A stretch of DNA of 64,000 bases, from assembly GCA_024734495.1 (NCBI GenBank), contig JALMQS010000891.1:434001-498000 (forward strand), written 5' to 3'. Both the position numbers and the translations under genes were made by a program. The DNA comes from Forficula auricularia (taxonomy: Eukaryota; Arthropoda; Insecta; Dermaptera; Forficulidae). The first letter of the stretch is position 1; each line of letters starts with the position of its first letter. Positions 45,355-56,746 of this stretch are shown here, piece after piece. The notes beneath the pieces were generated by a model. The model saw only the letters and a list, made by a program, of their open reading frames with translations, ran no database searches and was not told the DNA's origin.

Positions 45355-45662
45355 ATTTATCGTTAAATTGAAGGGTTGGTTTTGTCACAAATATAATAAA
45401 ACAATAATTTTAATAACTATTTGAATTATTTAATTGATAACTATACGAACATAGTTTCGATTTTGAAGGAGTAAAGATACTAGATTATGAGAAAAATTGG
45501 ACCAAGAGGAAAATAAAAGAATCTCTTTTATATATTGAAGGATATCGATAATTGTGTAAATTCAAAATGGATTCGGAAAACATATCAGAATGCTACAGTC
45601 TCATTGTGTCATTGTTGTGAGAGTATTGATTTGATTTAGTATGTTGATTAAACAGGTATTGA

Positions 45663-45831
45663 GGGGGGTCGGTAGGCTAGGCGGTAGCGTGACAGCGAGC
45701 TAACCAGGGGACCCGGTTCGAATCTGACTCGAGGCAGCCAGCCAAAATCTGATCCCCGGGGGTAGAGACAAATTTTAAAAAATATAGCTAGGTGATCGTA
45801 ATTGGGCTTATGGCTAGAAAGGCCGAAAAGC

Positions 45832-45862
<31 letters not shown>
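45663..45862 (+). mobile_element. tRNA-derived SINE, young insertion
   Basis: Perfect 12-bp duplication AACAGGTATTGA (45651-45662 and 45863-45874). The head has the A-box-like TAGGCTAGGCGGTAGCG and the B box GGTTCGAATCT. The 3' end is a pure A run of about 30 nt. The intact A tail and perfect duplication indicate recent insertion, presumably driven by a LINE in trans. Confidence 0.88.
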
Positions 45863-45865
<3 letters not shown>

Positions 45866-46330
45866 AGGTATTGATTTTATAAGAAAAATGTAATAGGGAG
45901 ACGTGTATTTTGATATTTCATTAATAAAAAATTAAAAATAAAGAATGAATTAACTTATAATGTGTTTCTAGAATGGATTATTTATAATGGGTTTTTTAAT
46001 TGTATAATAATTGACTATGCAATGAGATAATTAGAAAAAAATAAAATTGAAAATAATATTTAATATAATCATTAATTCAAAATAGTTTCTAGTTCAGTGA
46101 TAAACGTTTTTATAAATTGTTGCTATATATATGTATGTGTGTGATTGTAATGAATTGTGTGATGTATCTATATTGAAGATTTAAGAATGAATGTTTCATG
46201 TGAAATGACAAATTCCGGTTCTTGAACGAGATGTATGTATGATTTCAAATTATTGTAAAAAAAATTTTGTGTTATATAATTCTCTATAAAAAGAAAAAAT
46301 GTAAATAAATGTTTCATTTCAATTTTAGAA

Positions 46331-46372
46331 CTACTGAGGATGGTCGACCAGTGGTGACCGAAACTGTATAGT
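46331..46372 (+). ncRNA. Hammerhead ribozyme motif
   Basis: CTGAGGA (46334-46340), extra T, stem II GGTC/GACC, GAAA (46360-46363), stem III ACT-GTAT-AGT with a loop, then T. Stem I does not pair well, so activity is doubtful. Confidence 0.5.
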
Positions 46373-46455
46373 TATCAATTAAATAATTCAAATAGTTATT
46401 AAAATTATTGTTTTATTATATTTGTGACAAAACCAACCCTTCAATTTAACGAAAA

Positions 46456-47076
46456 ATTTAAATCAAGTCACTTAAGTTCTGGAAGAAATTTTATTTATTT
46501 ATGTCGATACAAGGTCTATCTGTCCGTGTTCTTTGTAAGATCATTCTACCTAATTAATTAATTCAATAAGATACTAACTTGAAAATTGTAATTTAGGTGG
46601 ATAAGTATATGTAATTTATTTACCCTGAAATCAAAAATTTATATTAAAATTTTAACCGAATAATTATTTTGTGTGATTTGTGGTGCTACAAAATAATGTT
46701 AAAGATTAAATGATGGAATGGAATTAGAAATAGGAAAGATCTTTAAAAATTAGAGAAAAGAGAAGATTATGAAAAAATTTGAATAATAAAACACACATTA
46801 AGAGAAGTCGGGTTCAGGAAATTAGAAAAAACAGGAACCTCCTCAAGAGCAGTTATTTTCAATTTATTTTCTTGTTTTATTAAATTAAAAACGACTGCTT
46901 TTTAAATATATTTCATATGTTTAATCAAAAATTATGTTTTTTTTTTTAATTTCTTGAAGTAAGTACTTACCTATTTGTTTTAATAAAAAAAATTATCATT
47001 AAATATTTTTCTTTGTAAATTAACCCCTCCCCCCAAAAAAAATTTCTTGCTACGCCACTTCTTAGGAGTGTATATA
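46456..47076. other. Unassigned stretch with a MITE end
   Basis: 47034-47058 reads TTCTTGCTACGCCACTT, the right end of a CAGTGGCGTAGC-type hAT MITE; the left end was not found. The rest is AT-rich. Confidence 0.35.
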
Positions 47077-47478
47077 TTGCGGTAAAAACCCGTTTTTAGT
47101 AAGAACGGGTTCTTTACTAGTTAAAACGCGTTTCACTGAAAACCTTTGTGGCAACTAGAATTTACTGATGTTGGTTGAGTTTGATCCAAAGGTCTAGAAT
47201 CTTCATTTTTGACCTTCCGCCTCACTTTGATTGTTTATTTTCAAAAATTTTAAACGAAAATGTCAAAAATTACTATTTTTTCATAAAAAAATTACTATTT
47301 TTGATATTTTCGTTTAAAATTTTTTGAAAATAAACACCCAAAGTGAGGCGGAAGGTCAAAAATGAAGATTCTAGACCTTTGGATCAAACTCAACCAACAT
47401 CAGTAAATTCTAGTTGCCACAAAGGTATTCAGTGAAACGGGTTTTAACTAGTAAGAACCCGTTTTTACTGCAACATAT
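47077..47478. mobile_element. Near-perfect hairpin of 400 bp
   Basis: Two arms of about 195 nt with very few mismatches (the left has CGCGTTTCACTGAAAACC where the right lacks two bases) and a short A/T loop at about 47282. The end reads TATTGCGGTAAAAACCCGTT / AACGGG-TTTTTACTGCAACATATA. The last 26 bases of the window start another copy. The arms contain a piece of the TTTACCATAC family (GGTTGAGTTTGATCC). Confidence 0.8.
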
Positions 47479-47960
47479 ACATATTGACCAGCATGATTTT
47501 TATTTTGAGGAGTAGATCGAATTTTTGTGGGGTCGAAACAAAAAATATTTTTTAACCATGTCTTGTGAGGAATCCCTCAAATGATTTCATCAACTGAAAT
47601 AGCTCAATAACCTCAATTTCAAGATATTTTTTTTGATATTTACTTTCCCTCTTCCCTGTTTCCTTAATATATCCAAATTATTTATACTAAAATACCACGA
47701 TACTTTATTACTTTTTAAGCTCACTCTTTAGTGATTTTATTTATTATAATTTTTTTTTTTTTGAAATTTCATTTCATTTCGCTGAATTGCACCGTTAGAA
47801 AGTTACAACTCTCCCCTCCAAAAGGTTAGACCCCTCCCGAACAAAATCTCTGTCTAAGTGACTGACTGGCTTAGAGAAAGTCATGTTACACCATCTGACA
47901 TTTCTAACAAGAAAATTCCGGGTGCAAGAGTCATAGAGGCCGATCTTAACGAGTTTATTT
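47479..47960. other. AT-rich stretch, nothing recognised
   Basis: A short frame at 47858 crosses into the hAT end and is not real. Confidence 0.35.
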
Positions 47961-48102
47961 GCCTATATCAGTGGTTCCCAACCTGGGGCGATCGCCCCCA
48001 AGTGGCCGATTTGGGCTATCAGGGGGCGATAAATAAGTGCGGGGCGATTGGGGGGCGATGAGTATTCAAAGGGGGAACAATTAAAAAATTTTAAGAAAAA
48101 AT

Positions 48103-48450
48103 AAAAACCGACTTCAAAAATTAAATGCAACAAATATAAAAATACACTAAAAGGTATAAAATAATTATTATCTTATTTAGTTACAACTAAACGACGAAAT
48201 ATTAACACGAAATTACTTTTTGAAGTCGGTACCAAACAAACTATACCCATAAGCGAGCGTACCCGCCAAACGTACCAAGTAAGATCCGTCGAGTGCGATT
48301 CATAAAAGGTATATGTTTGGCACCAACTTCAAAAAGTAATTTCGTGTTAATATTTCGTCGTTTAGTTGTAACTAAATAAGATAATAATTATTTTATACCT
48401 TTTAGTGTATTTTTATATTTGTTGCATTTAATTTTTTGAAGTCGGTTTTT
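48103..48450. mobile_element. ACCGACTTC foldback
   Basis: Arms of about 135 nt from AACCGACTTCAAAAATTAAA to its complement, around a center with CGAGCGTACCCGCC. The left half also exists at 33442. Confidence 0.65.
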
Positions 48451-48808
48451 ATTTTTTTCTTAAAAATTTTTATTTTTCTCTTTTTAGTGATGTTATTAAT
48501 AGTGATTATATCGTCAGAACTTGACCAAATTAATATGACACCATCCCTAAGACACCCCCTTTCGGATAAAAAAAGAACCATCGAAATCGGTTCATAAACA
48601 AAGAGGTTAGGTCTAAACAAACCTAATAAAAAGGTCTAATACCTATGAAAAAATCGAAAAAAATGGGACCAATCGGAAGCTAGACTGGACCCAATGCAAA
48701 AAAAATTTTCAAAATCGGTTGACAATTGGCGGAGATATGAGGTAACATAGGCACAAAAAAAAAATTCAATCGAATAGAGAACCTCCTCCTTTTTTGAAGT
48801 CGGTTAAA
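48437..48808 (-). mobile_element. ACCGACTTC element, inverted
   Basis: Ends GAAGTCGGTTTTTA and TTTTGAAGTCGGTTAAAA. The middle matches 32366-32520 and 38068-38350 in inverted orientation (GGGACCAATCGG). It shares one end with the foldback on its left. Confidence 0.6.
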
Positions 48809-49443
48809 AATACACTCACATGCAAAGAAATGGAATCACTTCCTTACGAGTTGTTAAATGTAATTTTCATTCTTAAATATAAATAATGTTATATTAATAT
48901 TTTTTAGAAAAAATATTTAAATTTCTAATAAATTACAAAGAAACATACTGTTGTGAACGTGGCATTTAGAGTATTTTTTTTCTTCATAATAATTTAATTT
49001 TTTTAGAGGTAATATTTTGGAGTAGCAGGCGGCATGTCCTTTGATGCTGGAATATGCCTTATTTGACAATAGGATGGTGGGACTTTAGATTCCCACTTTT
49101 TGAATCTCAAGAAATTTAATTTATGTTTGTCATATTTTGGGTTAAGAAATTCTGAAGGAAACACCAGATGTCGTGAATAAATTCATTGATTGGGGGTTTT
49201 CTGTAAAAAATGTTCATTTTTATTTTTTTTCTATTTTATTTAAAAGTGACCGGATAAAACTGCTTTGGTTGTTTTTATATACGGTAATAAATTTTTTTAA
49301 AATAATACAACTGCTTTAATATTTACACTTTACTTCAAATTAAAATTAGGCTTACAATGAAAATGAAAAGGGGGCGATAGGTGTTAGTCAACCTCTAGAA
49401 AGGGGCGATGGGCCACAAAAGGTTGGGAACCACTGGCCTATAT

Positions 49444-49904
49444 GGTACAACTCGAAACAATTTGAGGTACGCACAATAATTGTTTTTAATTTAAGTGTTT
49501 AAGGAACAGAGCTCGCTCTTGGATCAAAATCTTTAGAATTGTATTATTAATGAATAAATTTACTTGCTATGATTGGAATCTACACGTATGACCCAATTAC
49601 TGGATTTATTACTTTTAAACCTATTTATATATAAAAAAATCTAAATTTGAGCGTTGCATCAAAAGTAACACTGGACCCTATTTTGGTATCGATATAATAT
49701 CTAACAGTATGTTTGTTCGTCTGCCAGAGAGCGTTTTAGCTTGTAAACTAAAATAAGGGATTAGAAAAATTAGTGTGTACATAAAGAATTTTAACAGTCA
49801 AGAATATGGAAATATGGAATTTGGAAGACATAAATTTTTACTTAGAAAAATTGAATTAAAATTGCAGTTGGTCTTATGGTCCGTAGGTAACATTAAAATA
49901 GGAA
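49444..49904. other. AT-rich stretch, nothing recognised
   Basis: Short frames only; none recognised. Confidence 0.35.
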
Positions 49905-50150
49905 TCTTTATTTATTTATTTATTTATTTATTATTTTCAACGGCTAAATGCCTTATACATTAATATAATACAATAATTATTGAATATAACAAAATTAACA
50001 ATAATAGACAAAGTAATATTATTAAATTAATATAATAATGATAGAGTATATGTTAAATAACAATAGAGAAATAAAAATAATATAAGATAATAGTAATGCG
50101 ATGAAATATAATAATAGAATAGTTACTTGTAGACTAGGGTCAACATTTTG
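49905..50150 (-). mobile_element. 3' tail of a non-LTR retroelement, copy 2
   Basis: TTTATTTATTTATTATTTTC then AACGGCTAAATGCC: on the minus strand, a LINE 3' end with TAAA repeats. Related to 30718-30850, and longer. Confidence 0.5.
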
Positions 50151-50565
50151 AACAAGACTGCGACTCTATTAATGTTCAATGAGAAATCCAAGGGGTTTTC
50201 TAGTTGTTTAGATAATGGAATGGCCTAGTACGGATTATTTTAATAAAAATAAAAATTAAGTAATAATTTGAAACTATTTTTATATACCTAAGAAAATATT
50301 ATTTTCTAAAAATCCTTCCATAAATTTGGTGTGCATTTTTCTAGTCCGAAAAATACATAATGGTACCCGAATGGTACTTATATGAATAAAATATAATAAA
50401 CATGAAATTCGGAATTTACATCCATTTCAACAAAATCGAAAATGTATTAAAATTTTAATCAAATAATTATTTTGGGAAGATCGAAAATTAAAAAAATATT
50501 TTTTTCCATGGTGTTTTTATGGGTGTGAGCTCTTTAGCTCACTTGGGTAGATTTAGGTCTTTTTA
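50151..50565. other. Unassigned stretch
   Basis: The beginning may still be LINE 3' region. Nothing else recognised. Confidence 0.3.
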
Positions 50566-51000
50566 CTTTACCATACAGGTGCTTCTTTTTTTCGAAATAT
50601 CTCAAAAACGGCTGAAACTATTTTGATTAAAAAAATTAGGCGAAACCATGGCATTTCGCTCTACAAAAAAGCCCTAATAAGTGAACATCGAAAAAATTAT
50701 ATCTTTTGAGATAATAATTGTTTTGTCAAAATGTTTGTTAGTCTGTTCGTCTGTAAGGGTGTTATTCTGTTACTCTGTGCGTTACCAAATTTGTGTGGTC
50801 GAACTTGCTCAAAAACTAGTGTGAATATCAAAACCAAATTTCACACGTAGTTTTAATGCATTTAGATTAAGTGCTGATTAGATTTTGGTGCATATCGACC
50901 CAAAATAGAGTGTTAAAAATTAAAAATCTAGTCAAACTCAACCAAATTTTGTATACATAATCAGTGGGCCCCAGAAAAGTAAAAATTCAAACCCCCCCCC
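50566..51000 (+). mobile_element. TTTACCATAC-bounded repeat, copy 5 (partial)
   Basis: The left end TTTACCATACAGG is present and the text follows copy 1 through one CCAAATTTTGTATACATAAT unit. The right end is missing; a 50-nt scrap of it is at 51855-51893 (GGTAAAGTCAAGTGGATGG). Confidence 0.55.
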
Positions 51001-52250
51001 CCATACATAATTATAAATAATTTTATTAAATCTACTCTTATTAAACGAGCATAAATTGTATATATATTTGTTTGTATATTTGTATCTTGGTTCTATTTTG
51101 AAAACGACTCTACCGATTTTGATGAAATTCACGGGTTAGGGGTTTTTGGGGTGACAATTCGATCTGTCACGGTCTCATCTTCGACAAAATTGTTTTTGAT
51201 GGGGTTTTTCGTGATCAAATTAATTATTCTCAGGTAGACAAATCCCATTCTTAGGGTTTAAAAAAAGTTTCCCTTTTCCTTTTGTACCCAGGCAGACAAT
51301 GAGTTGCCTTAATTCATTGTTCTAAAAGGCCTTGAAGAAGTATTGTGATTGTGGATTTTAACATATTTTGTTCTCCATAAACGTTAGAAATATTAATAAA
51401 CGTTTTATAATTGTTTTTATAAAGAACTTTATTTATTTAATAGAATAAAAAATAATCAAGTATTTATTTAAAAATATATTTCGCATAAGCAGGTCTCAAT
51501 TTTCTGAAAAAACAACACATTTTGATAGGTTTTATTTATTAATTGGATGAATAAAAATGAATCATATGGTTGAATCAAAACAGGTGCTGAAGGTGGGGCG
51601 CAGTGGTGGGAAATCCGGGGGTAGGGCGAGGTTTCGGGGGTGGGGTCAAGCGGGGTGGGGGTACAGTGGGCGAATACTATATATATTTGTATTTTTTTTT
51701 TAATTTGAAAACGGATCTCAAATAAAAATCGACATTTTTATCAGAATTTTAAATTAAAAATAATATTAAAATAAAGGTTTTAACCGAAGGAAGAAGTTAC
51801 CGAGTATCGCTCGGTGCCTCCAGGTACTATTAAATATAAGAGACGAGCCAGGGTGTATGGTAAAGTCAAGTGGATGGCCACATCAGATCGTACCAATTTA
51901 TTTTGTTTTGTTTTTAATTTAATTATTTTTAAAATGACACAGTGATGGCGTAAAGTGGCCACTTTTGGTGATTTTTGTACTTGTTGGTGCTCAGAAGTTT
52001 TTAACTTAGAATTATGAAAAAATACCATAAAATTTCTCATTACTTCCGTGTCAACAACAAACAAGAACAAATTTGATATATCAATTATTTTAAAAGACAA
52101 TTTATTTTCTTCTAGTACCAAAAAATCAAACTTTTATTTCGATTACTTATAAAAGGAGAAATGAGGTGATTCGAAGCTAATACTCGATAGATACTAGATT
52201 TTTTCTTTCCTTATCTCTATTTTTCTTATTAAATTTTTTTATTTTATTTT
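51001..52250. other. Unassigned stretch with G-rich tract
   Basis: 51585-51675 is G-rich (GGGGGTAGGGCGAGG and similar), possibly from a Helitron-like repeat. 51855-51893 is the right-end scrap of the TTTACCATAC family. A 113-codon minus frame at 51780 covers this scrap and is not recognised. Confidence 0.35.
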
Positions 52251-52299
52251 ATCTATCCTGGATGTCTGTCGATTTATTTAAAGAGTAGTGAGTAGTGAG

Positions 52300-52660
52300 C
52301 AGTAGTAGTAGTAGTAGTTGGAGACGAAAAGGAAGCAGCCTGGTTGGTTTGGGACCAGGTCGAGTAGAGCAGAGCTTGCGCCGGTGCAGAGCCCCCCTAG
52401 AGACCTTCCAAGAGGCAAGCCAAGCGGCGGGCTGACCTTGCTGGGTCGTTCACAGCTGATTCACATTCACATTCACACACCCATTTCTTTATTCCCACAC
52501 ACACACACACAGACACTTCCTCGTCTTTAGGTTTTCCTTAATATTTGGCAACTGCGTTTGCTTTAGTCTGCTATGATCCTTCTTTAAGGCAACAGGTGCT
52601 AGCTATTCTACCAAATACCTATAGACTTATACTCCACGCTGTTCACATACACTCAGTGCA
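52300..52660 (+). promoter_or_regulatory. Promoter and upstream region of the plus-strand gene
   Basis: An arthropod-type initiator TCAGT is at 52653-52657 (A at 52655). A TATA-like CTATAGA starts at 52619, 30-36 bases upstream. The region before it (52320-52470) is much richer in G and C than its surroundings, and CACA runs are at 52495-52512. The elements are at expected spacing, but there is no transcript evidence. Confidence 0.5.
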
Positions 52661-52780
52661 GCACATTTTAAGTGAATTTACTATTTCAAATTAATGAATG
52701 AACATCCGATTTATTTAAAAAATAATCATCGATAATTGATCGTTCAATCCGGAAACGCAATTAAATATACATAATGAAAG
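52655..52780 (+). CDS. Unrecognised gene, first exon
   Basis: From the predicted start site the 5' UTR runs 119 nt to ATG at 52774. The coding part is only ATG AAA G (Met-Lys and one base) before a strong donor GTAAGC at 52781. Very short first coding exons are common in insect genes. The phase-1 exit matches the exon at 55825, giving codon GCT. Other starts in the exon are out of frame. Only the last seven bases are coding. Confidence 0.5.
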
Positions 52781-52794
52781 GTAAGCGAAGAAAT

Positions 52795-53530
52795 CACCTA
52801 TTTATTTACTTGATTTAGTGACATAATTAATAAATAAACATTTATTTATTTATTAAAAACAAAATTATATTCTTTTTTGAAAATTAAGTAAAAGAATCTC
52901 TTATTTATTTACTTGATTTAGTGACATAATTAATAAATAAACATTTATTTATTGAAAAACAAAATTATATTATTTTTTGAAAATTAAGTAAAAGAATCTC
53001 TTATTTATTTACTTGATTTAGTGACATAATTAAAAAATAAACATTTATTTATTAAAAACAAAATTATATTCTTTTTTGAAAATTAAGTAAAAGAATCTCT
53101 TATTTATTTACTTGATTTAGTGACATAATTAATAAATAAACATTTATTTATTGAAAACAAAATTATATTATTTTTTGAAAATTAAGTAAAGGAATCTCTT
53201 ATTTATTTACTTGATTTAGTGACATAATTAATAAATAAACATTTATTAAAAACAAAATTATATTCTTTTTTGGAAATTAAGTCAAAGAATCTCTTATTTA
53301 TTTACTTGATTTATTGACATAATTAATAAATAAACATTTATTTATTTATTAAAAACAAAATTATATTATTTTTTTGAAAATTAAGTAAAGGAATCTCTTA
53401 TTTACCTATTTACTTTATTTAATAATGACATAATTAATAAATAAACATTTATTTATTTAATACAAAACTATTATTTTTTGAAGAATAAGCAAAGGAATCT
53501 TCTATTTATTTGTTTTATTTAGGGACAAAA
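52795..53530 (+). repeat. Minisatellite, unit about 100 bp, about 7 copies
   Basis: AAGAATCTCTTATTTATTTA recurs at 52890, 52990, 53090, 53190, 53285, 53390 and 53490, with small length changes. Each unit ends with ACAAAATTATATT(C/A)TTTTTT. The array begins 15 nt after the splice donor of the first exon. Divergence rises at the right edge. Confidence 0.85.
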
Positions 53531-54306
53531 TTAATAAACTTTACTTTTTTTTTATTAAAATAAAAATTTTTGAATATTCCAAAATCGATTTAAGAGATTT
53601 TATTTTATTTATTTATTTACTTTTTTTGAATTAGAGTTGATTTTTAACCTATTTTAATTCTTTTGATAACTAAATTGTATATTTTTTTAAAAAATAATTA
53701 TTTTATTAAAAACCAATCACTAAATGATTTAAGTGAATGAAAATCTAACATTTTGGGAAAAATGTAATCTTTATTAATGAAAATTATTTTAGCTAAGCAA
53801 ATAAAATATTTTTGAAAATCTTGACAATTTAGCAAATTATTTTGGGAGATGATAAAATATTTTTGAAAAAAAAAATTCTGTTCAAATTTTCGTAAAGCAG
53901 TTGATATCTAAAATTAATTTTTTTCTATATTTTAACATTAGAAAATTTTAAATTTTCTGCTTCTGAATTTTTAGTTTTAATTGATTGAATTGAATCCAAC
54001 CAATTTTAATTTTTCTAGTACCAAAATTCTTAATTAATGAAACATAGAGAGATACAAGATTAATTTTAGAATTTTCAAATAATAAAAATTCAACAAAATA
54101 CCAGAAATATTCTACTTTTCAAAAAAATTGCAAAATATATTATTCTTCGTGAATAATTTTTTAATATTATTTTAACGTTAATTTCTTAGCTCCAAAAACA
54201 ACCTGTGAAATTTTCAAGATTTCCCGAAATATTTAAAGATATTTATTTCGGTGAAATATTTTTCATTGATAAAGGAATCATTGCTCCCAATGTTTGTTCA
54301 CTAAAC
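53531..54306. other. AT-rich intron, nothing recognised
   Basis: No frame or repeat end. Confidence 0.35.
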
Positions 54307-54588
54307 CAGTGTGGTTCTGAACACGGGTTTTTCCCAGCGGGTAGGCCTGGCTCCCAATATATAGTAAAAGAACCAAATTCAATGTTTTATTTTTTTCAAA
54401 ACTGAATTAGGTATACTAAAACGATTGGATTTTTGGATATGTTTTATCATCGAAATTTTCGAAGACCTATTTTAGATTTTGCAATATTAATGGTTATGCT
54501 AATCTTATAAAATAATCATCTTCCGGGGTACTTATTGATAACAGTTCACATGCTAGGGGGTACGTAAAGAAAAGGTTGATAATCACTG
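54307..54588. mobile_element. hAT-like MITE
   Basis: Ends CAGTGTGGTTCTGAACACGG and AAAGGTTGATAATCACTG; flanks CACTAAAC (54299-54306) and TATTAAAC (54589-54596) match in 6 of 8, both differences C/T. 282 bp. Confidence 0.6.
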
Positions 54589-54596
54589 TATTAAAC

Positions 54597-55581
54597 CATT
54601 TTTTTTATTATTGTACCTGAACTCTGGGTTTTTCTGTGATTTTTTAACCAAATTTTGAAAATAATTATTTTCATATAGGTACTTTGGCTTACGGGTTACA
54701 ACTTCACGACTTATATATTATTAATTATTACTATTAGGTGAAAAAAATTTCTGAAAACATATTAAAATGGGAAAATTCTTTTTTTTTTTATAAATGAATC
54801 TTAGCATATGTTTTCGAAAAAATTTCAATATTTGTAATGCAACAGGTGTGTGTGTCTGAGGGTCCAATTCGAAAGGGGTCCTGAAATCTTTTCCCCTTGA
54901 GTAATGAATGATTATCATTTATTAAATCAGGACAAGAGGGGCAGCTGCCCCGGACCTCACAATTTTAGGGGTCTCATAATAACTGAATTTGTTAATGTTG
55001 AAACGCGCAAAATTTCTATGAAATAAATAAATTTTAATAAATATAAATAAAATTGTTTTTATTTTCTTGTCCAGAGATTTATTTTGAATTTTGAAAGCTC
55101 TCAAAAATATTATTTGCCCCGGGCCTCGCATTTTTCTAAAATGTCCTGATTATAATTTATCGTTTCATTTATCAAAGAATAAATTTTTAACGGAAATTAA
55201 AAAAAGTAATTGATAATCATTGATTATTTTCCCGAGAATCGTTTGGTAGGTACTTGAATCAATTACTGATTGTTTTGTATTTATAAAAGAATTGTATTTA
55301 TTTATTTTTATATAATAATTTAATAAACAAATAACATTATATACTTACACTAAAAAAAATGTATAAATCGAATCCCAAATTTTTTTTCTCTGCGAGCCCA
55401 AAAACTAATACTAATATAAATAATATAGATATACAATTATAGTAATATTAAATACCTAGAAATGTAAATTTTTGTGGATTTACAGTGAAATAGAAAATAA
55501 CTTGCTGATACATCCCTTAAGTAAATACAAGTTGGGGTAACTTTGTGGAACATCATTTTTTTGACAATAATTAAGATGAAG
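54597..55581. other. AT-rich intron, nothing recognised
   Basis: Two GGGC-rich blocks at 54940 and 55110 mark short inverted copies (CCCCGG(A/G)CCTC and GGCCCGGGGCA-like), possibly a small element 54940-55150. Confidence 0.35.
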
Positions 55582-55593
55582 AAAAAGGATTAG

Positions 55594-55712
55594 TTGAAAA
55601 GTTTTTGTTTTGCCGAGAGTAGCAGAGTTGTTGATTCACAAAGAGAAACAAAGAGGTTGTCCTCTGCTTGATGCACATCAAGCAGAAGACAACCTCTTTG
55701 TTTCTCTTTGTG
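55594..55712. mobile_element. Penelope-like terminal unit, short, 12-bp duplication
   Basis: Perfect duplication AAAAAGGATTAG (55582-55593 and 55713-55724). Contains one terminal block in each orientation with no hammerhead between them; the middle is deleted or was never present. Confidence 0.8.
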
Positions 55713-55824
55713 AAAAAGGATTAGGCCTGGGGTCCCTAAAATCTCGAACCACTTCTAGTTTTAAAATGTATACTTTAATAAAATGATATATAGGTATTTT
55801 ATGATTTTTTTTCTTCAATTTCAG

Positions 55825-55964
55825 CTCAAATTTCAATTCCTAAAAATAAGGCTGTGACAAATTATCTCAACAATTCATCTCGAAACATGAAGGATGAAGC
55901 TGATGTATTTAGGTATCCCGATCCTCCTTACAATACTAACAATTCGGGAACAAGAAAATAAAAG
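55825..55964 (+). CDS. Unrecognised gene, second exon
   Basis: After a polypyrimidine tract and CAG, 44 codons read QISIPKNKAVTNYLNNSSRN, then MKDEADVFRYPDPPYNTNNS and GTRK before TAA (55959-55961). With the first exon the protein is 47 residues, hydrophilic, without a signal peptide or membrane segment. The composition is protein-like and less AT-biased than its surroundings. A donor GTGAAT lies three bases after the stop, so splicing would place it in or near the 3' UTR, or the stop is an assembly error. I do not recognise the protein. Confidence 0.5.
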
Positions 55965-56398
55965 GTGAATAATATTATTAATTCACTTCTTTTTAAATTC
56001 CATTGTGTACAGGAATAACCCTTCTAGCTTCGTCATATCCTTCTGTCACAGCTTCATGGTTCCGAAAACTTTGATTACATTTAATAGTCGTGTGCTTTTA
56101 ATATTTGATTTGTCACATCTATAGAGAAACTATAAAGTTAAATTTAAGGTTCCTCCAAAAAACAGGGAATCGTTGGTGAAAAAAATATCTCAGCTCTAAA
56201 AGTGAAGTACTTACTGTTAAATAGATCTTTGAAAATACTATTTAAGAGGAATTCATTAGTACCGGGTGACAACTCAACACTTCATTTTTAAAAATGTTAT
56301 TTTATTTTTCAATCCTTTTTGTAAAATTCATCGATAAACGCAGAATTTTTCGTTATTTTTGAAATTTTATACTAGATATTTTATGATACGGTATGAAT
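55965..56398. other. Unassigned stretch
   Basis: If the donor at 55965 is used this is intron. No features seen. Confidence 0.35.
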
Positions 56399-56406
56399 GA
56401 ATATAC

Positions 56407-56746
56407 CAGTGGCGTATACACGGGGGGGGGGGGGGGGTCAGAACCTTTCCCCCAGAGGCAGACCCTATCTATCTGTCAAATCTAAAGTTAATTTCATTTT
56501 ATGAAGGAAAAACTGCGATTTTTTGTAAAAAATAGAAAATTTCAACACTAAAATTTAAAAAAATCATTAAAAAAAAATACTTTTTTGTAAATATTGACAT
56601 GGGTAAGGAGGTATTTATTGCTCGATGTTCAAATAATTGTAAAATGAAAAATAAATATGTAAATTTTAATTTGGAAATAAAAACATTTTGTTAAAAAAAA
56701 ACTCCTGAACCCCCCCCTCCAGAACTAAGTTTTGGCTACGTCACTG
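56407..56746. mobile_element. hAT-like MITE (CAGTGGCGTA)
   Basis: Ends CAGTGGCGTATACACGG and TTGGCTACGTCACTG; a 16-G run follows the left end and a C run the right. The duplication GAATATAC (56399-56406 and 56746-56753) fits if one G was lost at the right junction. 340 bp. Confidence 0.65.

Larger units (their letters stand above)
45355..46455. mobile_element. Large foldback with a hammerhead and a nested SINE
   Basis: Arms of about 95 nt (45360-45455 and 46364-46452) start with ATCGTTAAATTGAAGGGTTG and its complement. Between them is an AT-rich body and the SINE at 45663. The hammerhead is beside the right arm. The left arm keeps only CGAACATAGTTTCG from it. Confidence 0.6.
47969..49435. 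mobile_element. hAT element with perfect 8-bp duplication
   Basis: Ends CAGTGGTTCCCAACCTGG and AAAGGTTGGGAACCACTG; perfect target duplication GCCTATAT (47961-47968 and 49436-49443). GGGGCGAT motifs recur near both ends. The interior holds two nested ACCGACTTC elements (48103-48450 and 48437-48808). No transposase frame, so non-autonomous. Confidence 0.9.
52781..55824 (+). other. Intron of the plus-strand gene
   Basis: From GTAAGC to TTTTTTTTCTTCAATTTCAG. It holds the 100-bp minisatellite, a hAT MITE, and a Penelope-like unit. Confidence 0.5.
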
